Positions 29,713-39,970 are shown, counted from the first letter of the stretch. The stretch: 44,361 nt of DNA from Methylobacterium tarhaniae (GCF_001043955.1 NZ_LABZ01000058.1:1-44361); one strand, 5' to 3'. Numbers and translations: made by a program. The notes: generated from the sequence alone by a model not told the origin.

Positions 29713-30779
29713 TGCGCCTCGTCCTCGCCGTCCCGGGCGACCTCGCGGCGCCGACCGGGGGCTACGCCTATGCCCGCCAGCTCCTGCACCACCTGCCGGC
29801 GAGAGGGGTCGCGGCGACGCATCTGGCGCTGCCCGGCGGGTTTCCGGACCCCGAGCCCGACGACCTCGCCCGCACGCAAGCGGCGCTGGCGGGGGTGCCG
29901 ACCGATGCGGGCCTCCTCGTCGACGGCCTCGCCTACGGGGCGCTGCCGCCCGCCCTGATCCGCGCCGCCGGGCGCCCGATGGCGGTCCTGGTGCACCACC
30001 CCCTCGGCTACGAGACCGGCCTCGCGCCGGAGCGGGCGGCGGCCCTGGTCGCGGGCGAGCGGGCGGCCCTGGCGCTGGCCCACCGCGTCGTCGCGACGAG
30101 CCGCTACACCGCCCGGATGCTCGCGGCCGAGTTCGGCGTGCCGCCGGAGCGGATCACCGTCGCGGAGCCGGGCACGCCGCCCGCCGGCCGGGTGTCGCCG
30201 CGGCCGGGTCCGCAGGCCCGCCTCCTCGCGGTCGGCGCGGTGACGCCGCGCAAGGGCTACGACGTGCTGGTGCGGGCGCTGGCGACGCTGGCCGACCTCG
30301 ACTGGTCGCTCACCATCGCGGGCAGCCTCGACCGGGCGCCGGACTGCGCCGCCGCCCTGCGCGCCGCCATCGCCGCGGCGGATCTCCAGGACCGCGTCGC
30401 CCTCGCGGGCGCGGTGACGGCGGAGGCCCTGGACCGGCTCCATGCCGGGGCCGACCTCGCGGTCTCGGCTTCCCTGTTCGAGGGCTACGGCATGGCGCTC
30501 GCCGAAGCCCTGGCGCGGGGCCTGCCCCTCGTCGCCACCCTGGGGGGCGCCGCCGCCGAGACGGTGCCGGCGGGGGCCGGGCTCGCGGTGCCGCCGGGCG
30601 ACGCGCCGGCCCTTGCCGCCGCCTTGCGCGACCTGATCGCCGATCCGGCCCGCCGCGCCGCGGCTGCCGCCGCGTCCTGGGCGGCGGGGCAGCGCCTGCC
30701 GGACTGGCCCGACACCGCCGCGGCGGTCGCCGCCGCCCTGACGATTCCCGTGACGATTCCCGTGACGATGCCATCGTGA
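29712..30779 (+). CDS. GT4-type glycosyltransferase
   Basis: A 355-residue GT-B fold enzyme. The N-terminal acceptor domain includes PTGGYAYARQLLHHL and VLVHHPLGYETGL. The donor domain includes AVGAVTPRKGYDVLV and the E-x7-E motif FEGYGMALAEALARGLPLVAT. The family transfers a sugar from a nucleotide sugar with retention. It overlaps the pterin-synthase-like gene by one base (TGATG) and precedes the methyltransferase by 7 bp, a tight operon. That suggests it glycosylates the product of those enzymes rather than a surface polymer; this is inference. The last codons are a 12-bp tandem repeat encoding TIPVTIPVTMPS. Confidence 0.87.
   Translation: MRLVLAVPGDLAAPTGGYAYARQLLHHLPARGVAATHLALPGGFPDPEPDDLARTQAALAGVPTDAGLLVDGLAYGALPPALIRAAGRPMAVLVHHPLGYETGLAPERAAALVAGERAALALAHRVVATSRYTARMLAAEFGVPPERITVAEPGTPPAGRVSPRPGPQARLLAVGAVTPRKGYDVLVRALATLADLDWSLTIAGSLDRAPDCAAALRAAIAAADLQDRVALAGAVTAEALDRLHAGADLAVSASLFEGYGMALAEALARGLPLVATLGGAAAETVPAGAGLAVPPGDAPALAAALRDLIADPARRAAAAAASWAAGQRLPDWPDTAAAVAAALTIPVTIPVTMPS
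30740..30770 (+). repeat. 12-bp tandem repeat at the GT4 3' end
   Basis: GACGATTCCCGT is repeated about 2.6 times inside the last codons of the glycosyltransferase gene. Slippage would lengthen or shorten its tail by four residues without changing the frame. Confidence 0.75.
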
Positions 30780-30786
30780 GGACAGC

Positions 30787-31626
30787 ATGAGCGGCTTCAG
30801 CCCCGACTGGCTCGCCCTGCGCGAGCCCGCCGACCACGCCGCCCGGGACGCGGACCTCGTCGCCGCCCTCGCACGCGCGCTGCCGTCGCCGCTGCGGGTG
30901 GTCGATCTCGGCTGCGGCACCGGCTCGAACCTGCGCGCGCTGGCGCCCCATCTCGGCCTCCGGCAGGACTGGGTGCTCGTCGACCACGATCCCACGCTCC
31001 TCGCCGCCGCGCGCTCGCGCCTCGCGGCCTGGGCCGAGCGAGCCGAGGAGGCCGGGGACGACCTGATCCTGCATCGGGGCGGCGCGCGGATCGCCGTACG
31101 GTGTCGCGCCCTCGACCTCGCGGCCGATCCGGCGGCGGCCCTGGCAGGGGGCCCCGACCTCGTCACGGCGGCGGCCCTGTTCGATCTCGCTTCGGAGGCC
31201 TGGATCGCCGCCGTCGCGCGGGCGGTCGCCGGCATCGGCGCCGTGTTCTACACCGCCCTCACCTATGACGGGCAGGAACGCTGGACCCCGCCCCACCCCT
31301 CGGATGCCGCGATCCATGCCGCCTTCCTGGCCCACCAGGCCGGCGACAAGGGGTTCGGGCCGGCCGCCGGCCCGGGCGCGACCGACGCCCTGGCGAAGGC
31401 GTTCCGGGGCCACGGCTACGCGGTCGAGACCGCCGCCAGCCCCTGGCGCCTCGGGCCGGACGAGGCGGCGCTGCTGCACCCGCTCGCCGAGGGCGCGGCG
31501 CGGGCGGCCGCGGAGACCGGGCGGGTCGCGGCGGCGGAGGCGGCGTCCTGGCAGGCGGCGCGGCGGAGGCCGGGCACCGGGGCGGTGATCGGGCACCGGG
31601 ATCTGCTGGCGGTCCCGCCCGGATAG
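30787..31626 (+). CDS. Class I SAM-dependent methyltransferase
   Basis: A 279-residue methyltransferase. Motif I is VVDLGCGTGSNLRAL (about residues 39-53), and the acidic residue of motif II is in WVLVDHDPTLL. LVTAAALFDLASEAWI is the motif IV region. A large C-terminal lid (about 165-279) contains YDGQERWTPPHPSD, and DGRE-like blocks also occur in small-molecule methyltransferases. The target is unknown. The AGGA of its ribosome site overlaps the end of the upstream GT4 gene (gap 7 bp), so the two are co-translated. It is the last gene of the operon; it converges on cytochrome b561 with 46 bp between. Confidence 0.85.
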   Translation: MSGFSPDWLALREPADHAARDADLVAALARALPSPLRVVDLGCGTGSNLRALAPHLGLRQDWVLVDHDPTLLAAARSRLAAWAERAEEAGDDLILHRGGARIAVRCRALDLAADPAAALAGGPDLVTAAALFDLASEAWIAAVARAVAGIGAVFYTALTYDGQERWTPPHPSDAAIHAAFLAHQAGDKGFGPAAGPGATDALAKAFRGHGYAVETAASPWRLGPDEAALLHPLAEGAARAAAETGRVAAAEAASWQAARRRPGTGAVIGHRDLLAVPPG

Positions 31627-31672
31627 GCCCCCGGCACGGCCGCTTCGCGCAAGCCCGGACGGGACCGGTCGC

Positions 31673-32218
31673 TCACCCCGCGGCCCGCCCGGGCCACATC
31701 CGCCGCAAGGTCCCGTCCCGCCGCACGAGGTGATGGTGCAGGGCCGCCGCCACGTGCAGCCCCACCAGGGCGACCAGCGTGAAGGCCGCGACCTGGTGCA
31801 CCCGGAGGATCGCCTCGCCCACCGGCATGCCGCCGGAGATCGGCAGGGTGAGGGGAACCGTGAAATACAGCATCACCGGCGCGCAGCAGGCCGAGGTGCC
31901 GGCCCAGCCGAGGATCGGCACCAGCACGATCAGGAGGTAGAGCGCGAGATGCGAGGCATGGGCCGCCCGGCGCTGCCAGGCCGGCAGGCCGGCCACCAGC
32001 GGCGGAGCCCCGCGGGCGGCCCGCACCAGGAGGCGCGCCAGCGCCAGCGCCAGCACGGTGAGGCCGAACGACTTGTGCCACTCGTAGAGCGCGTTCTTCA
32101 GGGATCCGTCCGGCAGGTTGGCCATGGTGAGCGCGATCGGCACCAGGGCGAAGATCAGGGCGGCGATGACCCAGTGCAGCACCTTCTGGGACGGCGCGTA
32201 GTGGCGCGGCGGCGTCAT
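31673..32218 (-). CDS. Cytochrome b561 family protein
   Basis: A 181-residue four-helix membrane protein. The helices lie at about 13-32, 49-66, 88-108 and 145-165. The haem-ligand histidines are in KVLHWVIAALI, LYEWHKSFGLTVL, RAAHASHLALYL and RVHQVAAFTL, matching the prokaryotic b561/CybB family. It probably passes electrons from the quinol pool or to periplasmic acceptors. Its ATG overlaps the stop of a 62-codon frame (ATGA). It is convergent with the methyltransferase and divergent from ribA. Confidence 0.92.
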   Translation of the reverse strand: MTPPRHYAPSQKVLHWVIAALIFALVPIALTMANLPDGSLKNALYEWHKSFGLTVLALALARLLVRAARGAPPLVAGLPAWQRRAAHASHLALYLLIVLVPILGWAGTSACCAPVMLYFTVPLTLPISGGMPVGEAILRVHQVAAFTLVALVGLHVAAALHHHLVRRDGTLRRMWPGRAAG

Positions 32219-32403
32219 GCGGCCTCACTCCCGGGATGTATGGATAATCTGGACAATCGCGAAAGGTTGATGGAGGGATTCGCGGCGAAGCGGGGCAGGA
32301 AGCCCCACATGTCCTCCGGCGTCGAACCGTGGCCCTGCTCTTTCACCGGTTCTTCCTCACGGTTCCCGGCCCGTCGCGACCGCGCCGGGGCCATCTCTCT
32401 CAA
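32215..32403 (-). CDS. Possible 62-residue protein coupled to cytochrome b561
   Basis: An ATG-started frame encodes a basic, Arg-rich peptide containing MWGFLPRFAANPSINLSR. Its TGA overlaps the cytochrome b561 ATG by the ATGA pattern typical of coupled genes. I recognise no family and it has no membrane segment. The frame fills the whole b561-ribA gap, so it could also be an open leader. A ribosome site is not obvious. Confidence 0.3.
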   Translation of the reverse strand: MREMAPARSRRAGNREEEPVKEQGHGSTPEDMWGFLPRFAANPSINLSRLSRLSIHPGSEAA

Positions 32404-32408
32404 GGTCG

Positions 32409-33536
32409 ATGATGTCGGTCACGATGCAGAGTCACAGTCTAGACCCGGCCGCGGGCCGCGAACAGATCCAGCAGCAGATCGAGGTCGAGCGGGCGCTGGC
32501 GGAGGTCCGCGCCGGCCGGCCGGTCGCGTTGCGCGGCGCGGACCCGGTACTGGCGCTGTCGGTCGAGGCCCTCGACGGGGACGCGGCGGCCGCCCTGACG
32601 GCACTCGCGGGAACCGGCGCGCGCCTCGTCCTGCCGGCGCCGCGCCTGCGCCGCCTGGGCCTCGTCGACCGGCAAGAGGCCGGTGCGGTCGCCCTGCCGG
32701 TGATCGACCCCGCGCGGGTCGAGGTCCTGGCCCTGCGCCTCGACGGGCGGATCGACGCGCCCGTGGCGCCGGTCTCGTCCGGCGACGAGGCGGCCCTCGC
32801 GCTGATGGCGCTCGCGCAGGTGCTGCCGGCCGTCCTGGTGGTGCCGGGCGAGGCTATGCCTCCCGGCACCCTCGCGGTCGGGGCGGAGGCGGTCGCGGCC
32901 TATCCGGGCCGGCAGGCGGCGGCGTTGCGGCCGGTCAGCCGGGCGCCGGTGCCGCTCGCGAGCGCGCCGGACAGCGAGTTCGTGGTCTTCCGCGGCGGCG
33001 AGGGCCTGCGCGACCAGGTGGCGGTGGTGGTCGGCCGGCCGGACCTGTCCGAGCCGGTGGCGGTGCGGCTGCATTCGGCCTGCCTGACCGGCGACCTGTT
33101 CGGCTCGCTCAAATGCGATTGCGGCGACCAGCTCCGCGGCACCGCCGGCTGGATGGCGCAGCATGGCGGCGGCATCGTGCTCTATCTCGACCAGGAGGGC
33201 CGCGGGAATGGACTCGCCAACAAGATCCGCGCCTATGACCTGCAGGCGCGCGGGCTCGACACCTACGAGGCCGACGAGGCCCTCGGCTTCGGCCTCGACC
33301 AGCGCCGGTTCGACTTCGCGGCCGCGATGCTGAAGGCGCTCGGCGTCACCCGGGTCCGGCTGCTCAGCAACAACCCCGAGAAGGCCGCGAGCCTGGAGGC
33401 CGCCGGACTCACCGTGGTCGAGACCCAGCGGGCGTTCGGCCGGATCACGCCGGAGAACATCCGCTACCTGACGGCCAAGCGCGACCGGGCCGGCCACGCC
33501 CTCGACCTCGACGCCTTCGCCTGCCTCGACGTGTGA
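32409..33536 (+). CDS. ribA: GTP cyclohydrolase II with decayed RibB-like N-terminal domain
   Basis: A 375-residue enzyme of riboflavin synthesis that opens GTP to the diamino-pyrimidinone ribosyl phosphate. The C-terminal domain (about 175-365) has the zinc ligands Cys225, Cys236 and Cys238 (C-x10-C-x-C), YLDQEGRGNGLANKIRAY and GFGLDQRRFDFA. The guanine-loop Ile of EGRGIGL is Asn here. The N-terminal 165 residues resemble DHBP synthase in outline (ERALAEVRAGRPVAL, then GARLVLPAPRLRRLGL). The acidic catalytic stretch DDEDRENEGD is missing, so only RibA activity is expected. ATG at 32409 or 32412 is possible. The upstream 190 bp show no FMN riboswitch. Confidence 0.92.
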   Translation: MMSVTMQSHSLDPAAGREQIQQQIEVERALAEVRAGRPVALRGADPVLALSVEALDGDAAAALTALAGTGARLVLPAPRLRRLGLVDRQEAGAVALPVIDPARVEVLALRLDGRIDAPVAPVSSGDEAALALMALAQVLPAVLVVPGEAMPPGTLAVGAEAVAAYPGRQAAALRPVSRAPVPLASAPDSEFVVFRGGEGLRDQVAVVVGRPDLSEPVAVRLHSACLTGDLFGSLKCDCGDQLRGTAGWMAQHGGGIVLYLDQEGRGNGLANKIRAYDLQARGLDTYEADEALGFGLDQRRFDFAAAMLKALGVTRVRLLSNNPEKAASLEAAGLTVVETQRAFGRITPENIRYLTAKRDRAGHALDLDAFACLDV

Positions 33537-33558
33537 CCTTCGCAGGCGGCGGCCGTTA

Positions 33559-33579
33559 AGTTAGGTCTTGAGTTAGATC
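33559..33579 (+). promoter_or_regulatory. Direct repeat upstream of bfr
   Basis: AGTTAGGTC (33559-33567) and AGTTAGATC (33571-33579) are spaced 12 bp start to start, about 100 bp before the bacterioferritin gene. They could be a regulator site, for example for iron-dependent control, but do not match an Irr or Fur box that I can name. Confidence 0.3.
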
Positions 33580-33679
33580 CTGCCTCCTGTGGCCCTGCGG
33601 CACGTTCGCTGCTAGCTAGGGCCCCGGTTGGGCCGGCACCCGCCCGGCCCCATGGACGATCGACACGGGAGATCGAGCG

Positions 33680-34177
33680 ATGAAGGGTGACGCCAAGGTC
33701 ATCGAGTACCTCAACCGCGGCCTGCGCAGCGAGCTGACCGCAGTGAGCCAGTACTGGCTCCATTTCCGGATGCTGAACGACTGGGGTTACGTCGATCTCG
33801 CCAAGTTCTGGCGCAAGGAATCGATCGAGGAGATGAACCACGCCGATCGCTTCGTCGATCGGATCCTGTTCCTCGAGGGCTTCCCGAACCTGCAGGAGCT
33901 GGACCCGCTGCGGATCGGGCAGAACGTCCAGGAGATCATCGAGTGCGACCTCGCCGCCGAGGTCGAGGCGCGCAGCCTCTACCTCGAGGCCGCGAAGTAC
34001 TGCGACTCGATCAACGACCGCGTGTCGAAGCAGCTCTTCGAGGCCCTGGCCGCCGACGAGGAAGGCCATATCGACTTCCTGGAGACCCAGCTCGAGCTGA
34101 TCCGCCAGGTCGGCCTGCCGCTCTACGCCCAGCGCCACATCGGCGGCCTGGAGAAGATCGAGCCCGAGGCCCTCTGA
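33680..34177 (+). CDS. bfr: Bacterioferritin
   Basis: A 165-residue haem-containing ferritin; 24 subunits store ferric iron. All expected residues are present: ferroxidase ligands Glu18 (RSELTA), Glu51 and His54 (EEMNHAD), Glu94 (IECDL), Glu127 and His130 (DEEGHID), plus the haem ligand Met52. Start and length are canonical, with GGGAGA before the ATG. The Bfd ferredoxin gene converges on it 200 bp downstream. It is probably iron-induced, as is usual for bfr, but no clear box is seen. Confidence 0.96.
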   Translation: MKGDAKVIEYLNRGLRSELTAVSQYWLHFRMLNDWGYVDLAKFWRKESIEEMNHADRFVDRILFLEGFPNLQELDPLRIGQNVQEIIECDLAAEVEARSLYLEAAKYCDSINDRVSKQLFEALAADEEGHIDFLETQLELIRQVGLPLYAQRHIGGLEKIEPEAL

Positions 34178-34218
34178 TCCCGGGGGTCATGTGATCCCGG
34201 AGGTCATGTGATCCCCGG
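34175..34218 (+). repeat. 17-bp tandem repeat at the bfr stop
   Basis: TGATCCCGGRGGTCATG is repeated twice (34175-34191, 34192-34208) with a partial third unit. The first unit starts with the bfr stop codon TGA. Each unit contains the near-palindrome GATCCCGGGGGTC. Confidence 0.75.
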
Positions 34219-34262
34219 ATCACGCGACCCGAGATCCTGCCAGCCACCCCGAGAGCACGCTC

Positions 34263-34297
34263 CGACGAAGCCGACATCGATTCGTCGCAGACGATGC
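34263..34297 (+). repeat. Covarying hairpin repeat, copy 3
   Basis: CGACGAA (34263-34269) and TTCGTCG (34281-34287) enclose an 11-nt loop, followed by CAGACGATGC. Stem and trailing GATGC match copies at 29171 and 29261. Confidence 0.65.
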
Positions 34298-34320
34298 TTC
34301 ACGAGCGAGGACCTGGCGCA

Positions 34321-34347
34321 GCGCCCGATCGCAACGCGATCGGGCGC
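34321..34347. terminator. Hairpin between bfr and bfd
   Basis: GCGCCCGATCGC (34321-34332) and GCGATCGGGCGC (34336-34347) form a perfect 12-bp stem with a 3-nt loop between two convergent genes. It could end both transcripts. It shares its core with the palindrome at 29211-29228. Confidence 0.6.
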
Positions 34348-34376
34348 TGTCCGTGCTTCGACCGGGCAGGGCCGCC

Positions 34377-34622
34377 TCACGCGGCCTCCTCCTTCAATTC
34401 CTTCAGCGTGCAGGCCGAGCCGCAGGTGGTGGTGCAGGCCGCGTGCGCGTCGGCGAGCGCCCGGTTGAGGATGCCCCGGATCGTGCGGGCGCAGCGCCCG
34501 CATTTCGGGCTGCAGCCGAGGCAGGCATAGACCTGGGCGGGCGTGCGCGGGCAGGCCGGGCCGGGATTGAGGCAGGCGCGCACTTGGCCGTCGGAGAGCA
34601 CGTTGCAGGAACAGACGATCAT
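34377..34622 (-). CDS. bfd: Bacterioferritin-associated ferredoxin (Bfd-like)
   Basis: An 81-residue [2Fe-2S] protein that reduces bacterioferritin iron for release. Cluster ligands are Cys4 and Cys6 (VCSC) and Cys41 and Cys44 (PKCGRC), the Bfd spacing. It differs from E. coli Bfd (64 residues) in having extra cysteines at 17, 24, 34 and 37 and a C-terminal C-x3-C-x3-C run (63, 67, 71). Such long, Cys-rich forms may bind additional metal; I cannot show this. It is convergent with bfr. The upstream region has TTAGAACTTTTGAAA (34685-34699), an iron-control-like sequence at best. Confidence 0.88.
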   Translation of the reverse strand: MIVCSCNVLSDGQVRACLNPGPACPRTPAQVYACLGCSPKCGRCARTIRGILNRALADAHAACTTTCGSACTLKELKEEAA

Positions 34623-34908
34623 GCTGTGACTGAGGCACCCGGTTCGCGGAGCGCCGCCGGATCGCTCCCGCTGATCGCTCTCAGATTAGAACTTTTGAAA
34701 ACTACAACATAATCAACAGGTTACCGATTCGGCGCGGTGTCCGCAACCCGGACGGGTGCGGTCATCACGCCGCAGGCGGTCGCCCGCGTCGCAGCCCGGG
34801 CACATTCCGGAAACCCTGCGCCGTCTTGGCGGTTGCCTGCGGAGTATCGCTCCGTCTATCCGCTGCGGTTCCTCAGGGTCCGGCGGAGACGGGCCGCAAC
34901 GATCAGCC
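34623..34908. promoter_or_regulatory. Divergent promoter region of bfd and the hybrid kinase
   Basis: 286 bp without a gene. The AT-rich part TTAGAACTTTTGAAAACTACAAC is the most promoter-like stretch in this neighbourhood and lies about 60 bp from bfd. Its TTAGAA half-site recalls the Irr iron control element (TTTAGAA/TTCTAAA), but only one half is good. Confidence 0.35.
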
Positions 34909-37383
<2,475 letters not shown>

Positions 37384-37464
37384 CGGTGCCGCGAAGAGTC
37401 CGGACGCGCGGCTTTCTCGCGGCGATGGCTTTCGGGTAGGATCGGCCTGCAGCCGGACGGAGCC

Positions 37465-39255
37465 ATGCCGTCCGCCGCCCTCGCCGCCAGGACCCGGATC
37501 GCCCCCTTGCCCCAGCCGCCGCTCCGCGTCTTCCTGGCCCTCGGTCTCGGGACCGCGGGCCTGGTGGCGACCCTGGTGCTCGCCCTGGTGGCGTCCCGGG
37601 TGGCCAGCGACCGGCTCGAGGCGCGCATCGAGGCCGAGCTCGGCGACCTCGCCAGGACCATGGCCGGCCGGCTCGACCGCGGCCTGTTCGAGCGCTGGCG
37701 CGACATGGTGATCCTGGCCGAGAACGACACGATCCGGGATCCGGCCGTTCCGGTCGAGCGCAAGCGCCGCGTGCTGCGACGGGCGCAGGAAACCTATCCC
37801 GACTACGCCATCATCGGGCTGATCGATGCGAACGGCCGGGTCGCGGCGACGAGCACCAGCGCCCTGGAGGGGATCGACGTCGCGCATCGGGACTACTTCA
37901 CCAGGGGCCGTGACGGCCCCTTCGTGGGCGACGTGCACGACGCCCTGCTGCTCGCCACCCTGAAGCCGAACCGCGATCCGGCCGACCTGCCGCGGGTGCT
38001 CGACATCGCCGCCCCGGTCCGGGACGATGACGGCCACCTCGTCGGGGTGGTCTCCGGCCATCTCGACTGGGCCTGGTCCCGGGCGGCCGAGGCGTCGCTG
38101 CGCGAATCCGCGGCCGGCCAGCGCGACCTGACCCCCCTGGTGGTCGCCCGGGACGGCACGGTGCTGCTCGGCCCCGAGCATTTGCGCCGCACAGGCCTGC
38201 CGGCGGACCTGCCGGCGGACCTGCCGAGCATCGCCGCCGCCCGGGCGGGCCGCTCGGGCACCGCGGCGGAGATCTGGCCGGACGGGCGGCGCTACCTCAC
38301 CGGCTACCGGCCGAGCCGGGGCTACCGCGACTTCCCGGGCCTCGGCTGGACCGTGCTGGTGCGCCAGGATGCCGGCACCGCCTTCGCGGCGGTGTCGGAC
38401 CTCCGCCGGCAGATCCTGCTCTGGGGCCTCGTCGTCGCCACGGTGGCGGCCGGCATCGGCTGGTTCGCCGCCGGCCTGCTCGCCCGGCCCCTGCGCCGCC
38501 TCGCGATCGCCGCCTCCGCCCTCGGCCGGGGCGAGCCGGCAGCCATACCGGCCTCCGCCGTGCGGGAGGCGCAGGCCATCAGCCACGCCCTGACCTCCGC
38601 CGCCGACGCCTTGCGGCGGCAGGAGGCGGAGCGCCGGGCGGCGGATGCCCGCCAGGAGCTGCTGATCCACGAGCTGAACCATCGGGTGAAGAACACGCTC
38701 GCCACCGTCCAGTCGATGGCCCGCCAGACCGCCCGCAGCGCCGCCTCCCTCGCCGACTTCACCGGGAGCTTCGAGGCCCGGCTGCTGGCGATGTCCCAGA
38801 CCCACAACGTGCTGACCGCCAACCACTGGGAGGGGGCGGGCCTGCGCGGCATCCTGTCGGCGGAGCTGGAGCCCTATGCCGCCGGGCGGGCCGACCGCAT
38901 CCGCCTCGACGGGCCGCCGGTGTCCCTCACTCCCGCGGTGGCCCTGCCCCTCGGGATGGCGATCCACGAACTCGCCACCAACGCGGCGAAGTACGGTGCG
39001 CTCTCGGTCGAGACGGGGCAGGTGGCGGTGGAGTGGAGGGTGGCGTGGCAGGCCGGGTCCGAGACCCTCTCCCTGCGCTGGCGCGAGAGCGGCGGTCCCG
39101 CGGTCGTGCCGCCGGCCCGGACCGGCTTCGGCACGCGGCTGATCCGCACCAGCCTGGAACGGGAACTCGCCGGAGAGGTCCGGCTCGACTACGCGGCGGG
39201 GGGCCTCGCCTGCCTGATCGCGGTGCCGCTCGCGGCCCGGACCCAGGCCGCATGA
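37465..39255 (+). CDS. HWE-family membrane sensor histidine kinase
   Basis: A 596-residue kinase. Membrane segments lie at about 25-45 and 325-345 around a periplasmic double-CACHE-type sensor, with IIGLIDANGRVAATSTS and HRDYFTRGRDGPFVGDV being typical CACHE blocks. A short HAMP-like linker follows. The HWE core has LIHELNHRVKNTLATVQ with phospho-acceptor His406, AIHELATNAAKYGALS, and RWRESGGP with the diagnostic W-x-E. HWE kinases feed single-domain regulators or the PhyR general stress system; no partner is adjacent. A 12-bp tandem repeat (PADLPADLP) lies in the sensor domain. It is probably co-transcribed with the upstream hybrid kinase. Confidence 0.93.
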   Translation: MPSAALAARTRIAPLPQPPLRVFLALGLGTAGLVATLVLALVASRVASDRLEARIEAELGDLARTMAGRLDRGLFERWRDMVILAENDTIRDPAVPVERKRRVLRRAQETYPDYAIIGLIDANGRVAATSTSALEGIDVAHRDYFTRGRDGPFVGDVHDALLLATLKPNRDPADLPRVLDIAAPVRDDDGHLVGVVSGHLDWAWSRAAEASLRESAAGQRDLTPLVVARDGTVLLGPEHLRRTGLPADLPADLPSIAAARAGRSGTAAEIWPDGRRYLTGYRPSRGYRDFPGLGWTVLVRQDAGTAFAAVSDLRRQILLWGLVVATVAAGIGWFAAGLLARPLRRLAIAASALGRGEPAAIPASAVREAQAISHALTSAADALRRQEAERRAADARQELLIHELNHRVKNTLATVQSMARQTARSAASLADFTGSFEARLLAMSQTHNVLTANHWEGAGLRGILSAELEPYAAGRADRIRLDGPPVSLTPAVALPLGMAIHELATNAAKYGALSVETGQVAVEWRVAWQAGSETLSLRWRESGGPAVVPPARTGFGTRLIRTSLERELAGEVRLDYAAGGLACLIAVPLAARTQAA

Positions 39256-39259
39256 TGCG

Positions 39260-39368
39260 GTTTCCGGAAAATTCCTTCCGGAAACCGTGTCACCGGCCCG
39301 CGCGGCGCCTGAGCGATGCCGATTTCCGCATCGCAAATGCGATCCGACAGGAGCGCCTGAAGCGATCG
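39260..39368 (+). repeat. Dispersed palindromic repeat, copy B
   Basis: A TTCCGGAA/TTCCGGAA hairpin (39261-39285) precedes a 72-bp core (39297-39368). That core matches 23685-23756 apart from about four bases. It begins directly after the HWE kinase stop. Confidence 0.8.
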
Positions 39369-39429
39369 ATCGGAAGCCGCATGACACCGAGCCGCATGAC
39401 GGCCGCATGACGGGCCGCGCGAGGAGAGG

Positions 39430-39837
39430 TCATCGCCCGTAGGGGTAGCAGCGGCCGCGCTCGAGCGGGAGGCCGAGATGCGCAGCCAGCACCCGGATCG
39501 CCTCGGCATGTTCGACGTATGGATCGCGATTGCCGATACCGACGATGATCGGGCAGCCCGCTCCCCACGGCACCATGGCGGTGGCGAGCCCGTTGCCCTC
39601 CGCATCCCGCAGGGTGAAGAAGCGCGGCATGGTCCGGCGCAGGTGAGCCTTGAGGCCGATCTGCTGCTCGATGAAAGGCCCGGAGGGCGGCACGTAGGAG
39701 GCCTCGGCGCGCGCTTGCGCCTGGCGGAAGTGCTTCTCGACGGCGTGGCCCATCAGGGCCGATTCCTGGATCGCTTCCGCCTCGGTCTCGATCTGGAACC
39801 AGGTCTTCCCGCCCGTGACGTCGCAGACATAGTCCAT
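39430..39837 (-). CDS. Conserved-looking hypothetical protein
   Basis: A 135-residue soluble protein beginning MDYVCDVTGGKTWFQIETEA and ending with the Cys-containing tail GRCYPYGR. The middle contains AVEKHFRQAQARAEASYVPP and PWGAGCPIIVGIGNRDPYVEH. I do not recognise a domain. The composition and regular polarity pattern look like a real globular protein. It stands alone; the 77-residue gene upstream on the same strand may share its transcript. Confidence 0.7.
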   Translation of the reverse strand: MDYVCDVTGGKTWFQIETEAEAIQESALMGHAVEKHFRQAQARAEASYVPPSGPFIEQQIGLKAHLRRTMPRFFTLRDAEGNGLATAMVPWGAGCPIIVGIGNRDPYVEHAEAIRVLAAHLGLPLERGRCYPYGR

Positions 39838-39970
39838 CGCTCACCTCGGCGGCCTGTCCGGGCCGTGGCCCTTCCTTCTTCCGAGTGTAGGCTCGAACAG
39901 GCCGGTTTTGAAGCGCCGGTGCGGCCCTAAGCCCTTGCGGCACCGAAGCCCTTGCGGCAGCGGGCGGCCC

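Noticed and set aside
32219..32408. FMN riboswitch before ribA
   Set aside because: I could not find the conserved RFN element blocks; the gap is short and partly an open frame.
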